NCBI GenBank assembly: GCA_947629805.1
Contig: CANRFE010000082.1
Span: 1-5,500, forward strand
Direction of reading: 5' to 3'
Length of the DNA stretch: 5,500 bases
DNA from: an uncultured Clostridia bacterium
GTDB lineage: Bacteria; Bacillota; Clostridia; TANB77; CAG-508
Positions 1-5,145 of this stretch are shown one piece after another (positions within the stretch are counted from its first letter, which is position 1; the number at the start of each line of letters is the position of its first letter). The notes beneath the pieces were generated by a model. It saw only the letters and a program-made list of their open reading frames with translations, did not search any database and had not been told where the DNA came from. A program made the position numbers and the translations under genes.

Positions 1-220
1 CCGATATTTCTGTAGCATATCCTGCAATTTCCCCTTCATTGGTTACTCTTATTTTATAACGGAATTTTACTACTACTTTGTCTAATCTGCTCTCTTTAAT
101 TTCTACTTTTACTGCTTCTTCTGGATTGTCTTCTGCTCTGTGTCCTGTTTTTGTAACGGTTTCTTTTCCATTGTCTATTACAATTGCCTCTGTTACCCAT
201 TTTCTTAAAGATAAATCAAA
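1..220 (-). repeat. Stalk module 5, divergent and cut by the window edge (residues 1308 onward)
   Basis: Opens F-D-L-S-L-R-K-W-V-T, differing from the F-D-L-A-L-R-K-F-(I/L) of the other four. It continues with a charged stretch lacking the N-R-V-P-x-F and Y-E-H segments of modules 3 and 4, then I-R-V-T-N-E-G-E-I-A-G-Y-A at the window edge. Lys1314 is the candidate bond-forming lysine; its Asn partner would be off-window. The divergence suggests a distinct, possibly membrane-proximal module, but what follows cannot be seen. Confidence 0.65.
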
Positions 221-3200
221 GTATTTTACTTTTACTTTTTCTTCATGGTCATCCTCTTCTTCAATCCATGTATCTGGTGTAGAATCTTTATCAATTACAT
301 CTTTTCCGTCTTTATCGGAATCGTCAGAAATTTGTGCTTTGTTAATTAAAATTCTGTCTGATGTATTTGGTTCTGTTACTCGAAATGCGATTTTTACATC
401 ACGATGGTCTGGTTCTTCCATAGTCTCTTTCACAAATTTCTTTAGCAAATTGTCTCTATTATTGAAGTCTCCTTGTTCTTTTGATAAGTAATCGGTTTTG
501 ATGGCAACTGCTTTTTCTACTTCCTCTGTTTCTTGTCCATTTTCGTCTAACATTACCCAACGATACTCTTTGTTTGTTTCATTTTCTGGTAAAAATTCTA
601 GACCTTCTGGCAAATCATCTTTAATTTCTTTTGCATAACCGTCTTTGGTTCCTTCATTGTAAACCCTAATAGTATAAGTAATAATATTTCCATTTTCTAC
701 TTCTACAGGTTCTTTTGTATGTTCGTATACATAGTTTCCTTCTTCATTTATCTTAAATTGTGGAACTCTATTTGTTACTTCTTGTTCATCTACCCCTGTA
801 ATAAATTTTCTTAAGGCTAAGTCAAAATAGCTTAATTTTACATGTTCTTTATCTCTATCGTCTTCAGTTTCATCGTTGTTGTCTGGAGTTGAGTCTTTAT
901 CTTCTACCTCTTTTCCTTCTTCATCTGAATCATCCGAAATTTCTGCAATATTGGTAATAATTCCTTCATAGTTATTTAAGGCAACTACCTTAAACACTAC
1001 TTTGACATCTTTATAATCTGGAGAAGTTCTTGTACTATCAAAAGGTTGTATTAAATTTTGTTTTCCTTGTGTTTCTTGTTCTTTTGCTAAATAATCTGTT
1101 TTTATTGCTACAGCTTCTTCCACATTGTCTGTTTCTTGTCCATTTTCATCTACCATTACCCAACGATACTCTCTGTTTGTTTCATTCTCTGGTAAAAATT
1201 CTAAGCCACTTGGAATGTCATCGGTAATTTCTTTTGCATAGCCTGCAATATCTCCTTCGTTATATACACGAATGGTGTATTCTACTAAGTCTGTACTATC
1301 TACTTCTACAGGGTCTTTGCTATGTTCATAAATGTAATTTCCATTTTCATCTTTTACATTAGTAAATTCAGGAACTCTGTTTGTAATAGCTGTATCATTT
1401 ACTTTTGTAATAAATTTTCTTAAAGCTAAGTCAAACTCTTCTAAGATTAGTTTTTCAAAATCATCATCATCTTGTTGTCCTTTATAAAAATAGTCTTCAT
1501 CACTTAAAACAGATTTATTCGTATCTTTTCCTTTATAGTTTGGTAAATCGTTATCGTTTGGTATAGTTGCATTATCTTTTTGTGAATCTCTATCTGTTAC
1601 TTGGTTTCCTTCTTTGTCTGTAAAATCTACAATTTCTGCAATATTTGTAATTACTTTTTCTAAGTTTTCTGTTGTAATGACTTTACATTTTATTTTCAAT
1701 TCTTTGTAATCTAATTTTTCACCATTGAAAGCTTTAATTAAATTCTCGTCTGAATCAATTTCTGTTTTTGCTAAATGATTTGTTGTTATGGTTCTTCCTG
1801 AAGGGTCGCTTGCATCTATTTTCCAACCATAGCTTGCATTAAATTCATCATTAACAAATTGTAATTGTGCTGGTAAATGGTCTGTTATAGAACTTGCATA
1901 GCCATCTACTTCCCCTTCGTTATATACTCTTATGGTGTAAATAACAATGTCTCCTACGGATATTCCGATTGGCTCTTTTGGATGTTTATAAAGTGCTGTT
2001 GTATCGCTTTTATTTTTTAATGGTGTAAGGTCTATTTCTGGTTCTCTTGTATAAGTTCCATCCTCATTTTTTAATTCTGTATCATTAATTTGTGTTAAAA
2101 ATTTTCTTAAAGCTAGGTCGAAATATTTTCCTGGTATTTCTAATTCTTCATAATCGTCATCGTCTTCATAGCCCCATCCATCTCTTGAATGGTCTGGATA
2201 GTAATTATTCTTTTGATCCTCTGTTAAATCTTTTGGAACAGAGTCCCTATCGGTTACTTCTTTACGATTTCCTCCATCTGGTGTTTCTGCTTTCGTAATT
2301 TCTGCTACGTTTTTAAATTTTTGTGTTAGTTCGGAAGGAGTCGTTGTTACTTGGCACTCTACTTGTAAATCTACATAATAAAGAATATAATCTCCATGTT
2401 GTATTTTTTCTACTTTTATTTCTCCAGAATTTTCTGGTTCTTTAACTTCTTGTCCCTTTTGTTTCACAAATTTTGGAATTAAAGTATCTTTTAATTTAGT
2501 AGTTGTAATAGTTTTTCCATTATCCGATGCTTTCCAATCATATTTGCTATTGATTTCACTTCCTGCTTTTAAGGTTAAACCTGCTGGCAAATAGTCGGTT
2601 ACTTCAGAGGCATAGCCATCTACGTCTCCTTCATTGTAAACACGAATAACATAAGTAATGCTATCTCCTATTTTTACTTCTACTGGGTCTTTCGTATGTG
2701 TTTTGGTAACAGTTTTAATTTCTCCTTTGGCTAATTGTTGTAATGTTTCCTGCGTAATTTCTGGCTCTCTTGTATATTTATTGTCTGTTTTTAAATCTTC
2801 TGTATTGTGTTTTATAATAAATTTTCTTAACGCTAAGTCAAAGTCAGAAGAACTTAATATGCTTTCTTCCTTAAATTCTTTTTCTTCTGGTACAATTTCT
2901 ACTACTGGTTGTTCTTTTTCACTTGCACTAGTAGTTACTTCCCAATATGTAATTGTATTTTGTTTTATTTTTGTTGTGACAGTGAATTTTGCATTATCTA
3001 AAGTTTTTCCTTCTGGTTGTTCTATTTTTAGGTAAAATTCTTTTCCTTCTTTTGCTACATCACTTAATTCTAAAGTACTAGCACCTTCTTCTTTTTTATC
3101 TACTAAAGTATAATTAAGAGGTGTACCATCACTGGCTACTAATTTTCCTTCGATTGTGTATACACTATTTTTATTTTGTTCTTTTATTGTATAAGGACCT

Positions 3201-4141
3201 GCTGTGTAATAAGTTTTATCTTGGCCAGCTGTTTCTAACTTTTCCAATTTTGCTTTATTTGCATTCAAATGAATTGGATTGGTTCCTGTAGTGCTTGGTG
3301 CAGTACTAGCATTACTTTTTGCTGTAGTAATGAAATATTGGTATAGCGTATTCAAGTCGTCTAATAATTCCAATGCTTTATCTTCCTGTTTGTCTTCAAA
3401 AAAATCGTCTATACTTTCATAGTCATTTCTTTTTCCTTGTACATTATTTTTTAATTGTACTCCTGTAATTGTGTCTGTTTTATAGTCATCCTCATTTGTA
3501 AAATACCAAATCGCTAATTGTTGTACAATATCTATTAAATCATTATTAATATCTTCATAATCGGTATCGTTATATAAAATACTCGTTGAAGGAATTTCTG
3601 CCTTTTCTAATAATTGTTTTTTGTATGCTTTTGCTACTTTTTGCTCCTCTTCTGATGCATTTTCTTTTGCAGGAACATAACAATTATCTAATAGCCATAT
3701 TAAAGAATTATAATTTTGTTCTTGTTGCACTGGTAAAGTTGCTTTATATGCAGCAATAATATCTTTATCTGCTTTACTTATTGGATTTTTCATATCTGCA
3801 AATTTATTATATTCTCTTTGCTCTGTTTGGCTACCACCTTGGGAACCAAAACCAACTCCCATTTTCAAACAATAAATTGCATTATATGCATTCTTTTTTA
3901 CTTTATATTGACTGTCATATTCATATATTTTCCACATATTAAAACTATCTAGGCTATTTCCATTTTCCGCTTCTGTTCCTATTTGATAAGCATAACCAGA
4001 CTTACGATACGTTGGGTTATCTAATTTCAAATACTTTCCTGGAGTTTTAATAGAGGCTTGTGAAATAGAATTCATTGAAAAAATACTTGTAAATATAACT
4101 CCTAATGCTGACATTGATAATACATATTTTTTTCCGTTCAT
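1..4141 (-). CDS. Giant Cys-Gln thioester surface adhesin with tandem isopeptide-type repeats (3' end outside window)
   Basis: The frame is open without interruption for 1380 codons from ATG (4141-4139) to the window edge, so the C-terminus is missing. Order of parts: signal peptide (residues 1-29); thioester domain (about 36-275) with Y-C-L at Cys91 and Q-Q-L-A-I-W at Gln208; Ser/Thr/Pro linker (about 275-289); a beta-rich spacer (about 290-430); then modules starting at Phe434, 674, 903, 1106 and 1308, each opening F-D-L-(A/S)-L-R-K. Thioester domains of Gram-positive adhesins bind host surface amines covalently; DUF11/D2-type modules form stalks, often stabilised by Lys-Asn isopeptide bonds. 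I infer a secreted, wall-attached adhesin. The start is supported by a GGATGG-type ribosome site 7 bases upstream and by the signal peptide. A sortase LPxTG or other anchor cannot be confirmed because it would be off-window. Family assignment is confident; ligand and anchoring are unknown. Confidence 0.93.
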   Translation of the reverse strand, partial: MNGKKYVLSMSALGVIFTSIFSMNSISQASIKTPGKYLKLDNPTYRKSGYAYQIGTEAENGNSLDSFNMWKIYEYDSQYKVKKNAYNAIYCLKMGVGFGSQGGSQTEQREYNKFADMKNPISKADKDIIAAYKATLPVQQEQNYNSLIWLLDNCYVPAKENASEEEQKVAKAYKKQLLEKAEIPSTSILYNDTDYEDINNDLIDIVQQLAIWYFTNEDDYKTDTITGVQLKNNVQGKRNDYESIDDFFEDKQEDKALELLDDLNTLYQYFITTAKSNASTAPSTTGTNPIHLNANKAKLEKLETAGQDKTYYTAGPYTIKEQNKNSVYTIEGKLVASDGTPLNYTLVDKKEEGASTLELSDVAKEGKEFYLKIEQPEGKTLDNAKFTVTTKIKQNTITYWEVTTSASEKEQPVVEIVPEEKEFKEESILSSSDFDLALRKFIIKHNTEDLKTDNKYTREPEITQETLQQLAKGEIKTVTKTHTKDPVEVKIGDSITYVIRVYNEGDVDGYASEVTDYLPAGLTLKAGSEINSKYDWKASDNGKTITTTKLKDTLIPKFVKQKGQEVKEPENSGEIKVEKIQHGDYILYYVDLQVECQVTTTPSELTQKFKNVAEITKAETPDGGNRKEVTDRDSVPKDLTEDQKNNYYPDHSRDGWGYEDDDDYEELEIPGKYFDLALRKFLTQINDTELKNEDGTYTREPEIDLTPLKNKSDTTALYKHPKEPIGISVGDIVIYTIRVYNEGEVDGYASSITDHLPAQLQFVNDEFNASYGWKIDASDPSGRTITTNHLAKTEIDSDENLIKAFNGEKLDYKELKIKCKVITTENLEKVITNIAEIVDFTDKEGNQVTDRDSQKDNATIPNDNDLPNYKGKDTNKSVLSDEDYFYKGQQDDDDFEKLILEEFDLALRKFITKVNDTAITNRVPEFTNVKDENGNYIYEHSKDPVEVDSTDLVEYTIRVYNEGDIAGYAKEITDDIPSGLEFLPENETNREYRWVMVDENGQETDNVEEAVAIKTDYLAKEQETQGKQNLIQPFDSTRTSPDYKDVKVVFKVVALNNYEGIITNIAEISDDSDEEGKEVEDKDSTPDNNDETEDDRDKEHVKLSYFDLALRKFITGVDEQEVTNRVPQFKINEEGNYVYEHTKEPVEVENGNIITYTIRVYNEGTKDGYAKEIKDDLPEGLEFLPENETNKEYRWVMLDENGQETEEVEKAVAIKTDYLSKEQGDFNNRDNLLKKFVKETMEEPDHRDVKIAFRVTEPNTSDRILINKAQISDDSDKDGKDVIDKDSTPDTWIEEEDDHEEKVKVKYFDLSLRKWVTEAIVIDNGKETVTKTGHRAEDNPEEAVKVEIKESRLDKVVVKFRYKIRVTNEGEIAGYATEIS
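221..826 (-). repeat. Stalk module 4 (residues 1106-1307), DUF11/D2-like
   Basis: Opens F-D-L-A-L-R-K-F-I-T-G-V, then N-R-V-P-Q-F, Y-T-I-R-V-Y-N-E-G, K-D-D-L-P-E-G-L-E-F-L-P-E-N-E-T-N and I-N-K-A-Q-I-S-D-D-S-D. Candidate isopeptide pair: Lys1112 and Asn1267. It is 202 residues long and shares with module 3 the block L-E-F-L-P through K-T-D-Y-L with only scattered changes. The closing linker contains D-S-D-K-D-G-K-D, which resembles a calcium-loop pattern. Confidence 0.8.
827..1435 (-). repeat. Stalk module 3 (residues 903-1105), DUF11/D2-like
   Basis: Opens F-D-L-A-L-R-K-F-I-T-K-V, then N-R-V-P-E-F, Y-T-I-R-V-Y-N-E-G-D-I-A-G-Y-A, L-E-F-L-P-E-N-E-T-N and I-T-N-I-A-E-I-S-D-D-S-D. Candidate isopeptide pair: Lys909 and Asn1064. 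It is 203 residues long and a near-copy of module 4. It ends in an acidic D-K-D-S-T-P-D linker. Confidence 0.8.
1436..2122 (-). repeat. Stalk module 2 (residues 674-902), DUF11/D2-like
   Basis: Opens F-D-L-A-L-R-K-F-L-T, has Y-T-I-R-V-Y-N-E-G-E-V-D-G-Y-A, T-D-H-L-P-A-Q-L and closes I-T-N-I-A-E-I. Candidate isopeptide pair: Lys680 and Asn833. It is followed by a long polar linker with D-R-D-S-Q-K-D-N and a later run of four Asp. Spacing to module 3 is 229 residues, between the long module 1 and the shorter modules 3 and 4. Confidence 0.75.
2123..2842 (-). repeat. Stalk module 1 (residues 434-673), DUF11/D2-like
   Basis: Opens F-D-L-A-L-R-K-F-I and contains Y-V-I-R-V-Y-N-E-G-D-V-D-G-Y-A, T-D-Y-L-P-A-G-L and closes with N-V-A-E-I. 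Candidate isopeptide pair: Lys440 and Asn611, with an Asp in T-D-Y-L-P or Glu in Y-N-E-G as possible catalytic acid (inference). It is the longest module, 240 residues to the next opening. The extra length comes mainly from a K-P-E-N-rich loop before the last strands and a long acidic Tyr-rich linker with a run of four Asp. Confidence 0.75.
2852..3289 (-). other. Beta-rich spacer domain after the thioester domain (residues about 285-430)
   Basis: After a Ser/Thr/Pro-rich linker (A-S-T-A-P-S-T-T-G-T) comes a stretch of alternating hydrophobic and polar residues with Y-Y-T-A-G-P-Y-T-I near residues 311-319 and a Y-T-I-E-G-K-L strand near 328-334. It ends in an acidic hinge with several Glu and Pro (about 408-426). 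It looks like an immunoglobulin-like beta sandwich that spaces the reactive tip from the repeat stalk. I do not recognise a named family beyond its usual company with TQXA domains. It lacks the F-D-L-A-L-R-K opening of the following modules. Confidence 0.5.
3317..4036 (-). other. Thioester domain (TED/TQXA-like), residues about 36-275
   Basis: Two hallmark motifs of thioester domains are visible: an aromatic-Cys motif (A-I-Y-C-L-K, Cys91 at 3869-3871) and a Q-Q-L-A-I-W motif matching the T-Q-x-A signature (Gln208 at 3518-3520, Trp212). In this family the Cys side chain and the second Gln form an internal thioester that reacts with amines on host surface proteins. The position directly after the signal peptide, at the distal tip, is the usual one. 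The first Gln (207) replaces the more common Thr. A second cysteine, Cys154 in D-N-C-Y-V-P, lies between the pair. The domain edges are estimates. Confidence 0.82.
4055..4141 (-). other. Signal peptide of the adhesin (residues 1-29)
   Basis: The N-terminus has Lys4-Lys5, then an uncharged hydrophobic stretch (about residues 6-23, Y-V-L-S-M-S-A-L-G-V-I-F...), then a polar region ending S-Q-A at 27-29. This is a typical Sec signal peptide with probable cleavage after Ala29. There is no lipobox cysteine, so it is not a lipoprotein. Export by Sec is inferred. Confidence 0.85.
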
Positions 4142-4148
4142 AATTTTA

Positions 4149-4157
4149 CCATCCTTT
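4149..4157 (-). promoter_or_regulatory. Ribosome binding site of the adhesin
   Basis: On the minus strand AAAGGATGG stands 7 bases upstream of the ATG at 4141. It is the only purine-rich Shine-Dalgarno match close to the start, and supports this ATG over the next in-frame ATG, which lies inside the signal peptide. Confidence 0.7.
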
Positions 4158-4183
4158 TATTTTGTTATAATTCTCTATATTCT

Positions 4184-4212
4184 ATTTTAAACACCTTTGA
4201 AAAATTCGTCAA
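4184..4212 (-). promoter_or_regulatory. Proximal sigma-A-like promoter of the adhesin (P1)
   Basis: Minus strand: -35 TTGACG (4212-4207, 5 of 6 matches), 17-base spacer, -10 TAAAAT (4189-4184, 5 of 6). Predicted transcription start is near 4177, giving a leader of about 36 bases that contains the ribosome site. Confidence 0.65.
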
Positions 4213-4317
4213 TAGCAATATTTGCCAACATATTTGTTTCTTTTTTGATTCGTCTTTTGGGTATTTACGGAAATAAAGAATTTGTGTTCGATTTTTTACT
4301 TTTAAACTTATATTACA

Positions 4318-4346
4318 ATTATATTACATTTTTGTCATTTTTTCAA
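4318..4346 (-). promoter_or_regulatory. Distal sigma-A-like promoter of the adhesin (P2)
   Basis: Minus strand: -35 TTGAAA (4346-4341, 5 of 6), 17-base spacer, -10 TATAAT (4323-4318, perfect). Predicted start is near 4311, giving a leader of about 170 bases that runs through P1. In such AT-rich DNA chance matches are common, but 11 of 12 positions with ideal spacing is strong. Confidence 0.6.
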
Positions 4347-4473
4347 GGTTTTATGTGAATTTTATTAGGAAAATAAGGGTTTTCGGTAAAAAATAACACT
4401 AAAAAATGGCGAATTGTGAACTTGCAAATTTCAAAATGAATCAATTTATGGGGTTTTGGGAGAATAAAGTTTA

Positions 4474-4502
4474 TTTACTACTTTGCATTTTTGTGTTACA
4501 AT
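4474..4502 (+). promoter_or_regulatory. Plus-strand promoter-like site pointing away from the adhesin
   Basis: -35 TTTACT (4474-4479, 4 of 6), 17-base spacer, -10 TACAAT (4497-4502, 5 of 6) with an extended TG one base upstream of the -10. Transcription would start near 4509 and run into the 3' end of the acetyltransferase gene on the opposite strand. No normal plus-strand gene follows. Confidence 0.4.
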
Positions 4503-4508
4503 GATACT

Positions 4509-4578
4509 AAAAAAAAATAATTTGTATTGGAGGTAATTTATAGAAATAGCCAAAAAGATAAAGGGTAATACAAATAAT
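4509..4578 (-). terminator. Probable long-loop terminator after the acetyltransferase
   Basis: Arms at 4567-4578 and 4517-4528 pair over 12 positions with one mismatch. On the minus strand they are followed by nine T (4517-4509), 10 bases past the acetyltransferase stop. The stem is AT-rich and the loop is 38 bases, so it is weaker than a classical terminator. Position and T-tract support the role. Confidence 0.45.
4529..4533 (+). promoter_or_regulatory. Orphan plus-strand GGAGG ribosome-site match
   Basis: A perfect GGAGG core lies about 20 bases after the predicted start of the plus-strand promoter. Six bases further on, where a start codon would be expected, stands ATA (4540-4542). There is no ATG, GTG or TTG at usable distance. 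The frame from that ATA stops at 4611. It may be a decayed gene start, part of a small RNA, or chance. Confidence 0.3.
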
Positions 4579-4587
4579 AACTTTCTT

Positions 4588-5067
4588 CTATTCAATAAAT
4601 TCTATCTCTAGTTTATACAATCTTTCTATTGGCGAATCGTTTTTAAAAGTTTTTATTTCTTCTATAAATTTCCATCCAAATTTTTCATATAATCCTATAT
4701 GTTTTGTATACAAATACAATTCCTTTAAATTAGCTTTTTTAGCGTTTTCAGGAACTGTTTCCATTAGTTTCCTACATATATTTTGTCCTCTAAATTTTTC
4801 CTCTACATATACATTAATAAGCCAAGGATAAATATCTGGTCTACTATCTAAATCATCTGTCATTGCTAGTTGATACATTCCTACTGGTGTTTCATCGATA
4901 ACAGCTACAAAAGTTTGTGGTAGTTTATCTTTGCAAACGGAATGTTCCAAGTTACATTTTACTTCTTCATAACTATTACCGTTTCGGATTCCCCACCAAT
5001 TATAATTCCATTCTAATATTTCATCAAAAATCTTATTTTTACTATCTTCTAATTTTATTATCTTCAT
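4588..5067 (-). CDS. GNAT-family N-acetyltransferase, 159 residues
   Basis: A single-domain GNAT enzyme, expected to transfer the acetyl group of acetyl-CoA to an amine on an unknown substrate in the cytoplasm. Visible elements: T-F-V-A-V-I-D-E-T-P-V-G (residues 52-63, strands 2-3), W-L-I-N-V-Y-V (82-88, strand 4), the acetyl-CoA loop R-G-Q-N-I-C-R-K-L (93-101), L-Y-L-Y-T and L-Y-E-K-F-G-W-K-F (motif B, 117-134). Length is normal for the family. In the loop, consensus (Q/R)-x-x-G-x-(G/A), Asn96 and Cys98 replace the two small residues. The start chosen is ATG at 5067: a GGGAG site lies 11 bases upstream. An in-frame GTG at 5085 would add six residues but overlaps that site and has no ribosome site of its own. 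It follows the gene at 5146 by 78 bases, so cotranscription is possible. Substrate is unknown. Confidence 0.88.
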   Translation of the reverse strand: MKIIKLEDSKNKIFDEILEWNYNWWGIRNGNSYEEVKCNLEHSVCKDKLPQTFVAVIDETPVGMYQLAMTDDLDSRPDIYPWLINVYVEEKFRGQNICRKLMETVPENAKKANLKELYLYTKHIGLYEKFGWKFIEEIKTFKNDSPIERLYKLEIEFIE

Positions 5068-5078
5068 AACATGTATTT

Positions 5079-5083
5079 CTCCC
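5079..5083 (-). promoter_or_regulatory. Ribosome binding site that decides the acetyltransferase start
   Basis: GGGAG on the minus strand lies 11 bases before ATG 5067. Because it sits inside and just after the alternative GTG codon (5085-5083), it favours the downstream ATG. The spacing is slightly long. Confidence 0.5.
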
Positions 5084-5091
5084 ACTTTAAC

Positions 5092-5115
5092 TAGTAAGCA
5101 AATACATTCTTACTA
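5092..5115. repeat. Short inverted repeat between the two small genes
   Basis: TAGTAAG at 5092-5098 pairs perfectly with CTTACTA at 5109-5115 around a 10-base loop. On the minus strand no T-tract follows, so it is unlikely to be an ordinary terminator. It could be a weak leader hairpin just ahead of the acetyltransferase ribosome site, or a small operator. Confidence 0.35.
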
Positions 5116-5145
5116 ATTCCTAATATTTCTCTTTTTTCTATTTTA

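Larger units (their letters stand above)
4142..4587. other. 446-base intergenic region upstream of the adhesin
   Basis: This gap between the acetyltransferase stop and the adhesin start carries the terminator, the plus-strand promoter-like site and both adhesin promoters. It also has a 7-base direct repeat (GACGAAT on the minus strand, at 4248-4254 and 4204-4210). I see no tRNA, recognised riboswitch, insertion-sequence end or convincing gene. The stretch 4347-4473 holds nothing I can assign; it has a 32-codon plus-strand reading frame without a ribosome site. Confidence 0.6.

Noticed and set aside
78..3035. Four plus-strand reading frames (78-491, 1030-1227, 2092-2298, 2658-3035).
   Set aside because: They lie entirely antisense to the adhesin. 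Their Ser/Leu/Phe-rich, low-complexity translations are what the complement of Lys/Glu/Asp-rich repeats gives.
1..4141. Possible frameshift or pseudogene in the repeat-rich adhesin.
   Set aside because: I translated the minus strand from 4141 to 1: the frame stays open, and all five module openings fall in the same frame.
1..4141. Regularly spaced repeats considered as a CRISPR array or other DNA-level repeat system.
   Set aside because: The units are about 600-720 bases, in frame and protein-coding. There are no short identical repeats with unique spacers.
4280..4291. LexA-like GAAC-N4-ATTC on the minus strand upstream of the adhesin.
   Set aside because: The second half-site departs from GTTC, and a single degenerate match in AT-rich DNA is not enough to call an SOS operator.
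4406..4504. A 32-codon plus-strand frame with a hydrophobic C-terminal half.
   Set aside because: No ribosome binding site upstream, no recognisable similarity, and its end overlaps the plus-strand promoter-like site. It is too short to support in AT-rich DNA.
5087..5107. A six-codon minus-strand mini-frame (M-Y-L-L-T-S) just ahead of the acetyltransferase ribosome site, considered as a leader peptide.
   Set aside because: Too short, with only a weak AGGA 10 bases upstream and no attenuation-type codon run or terminator.
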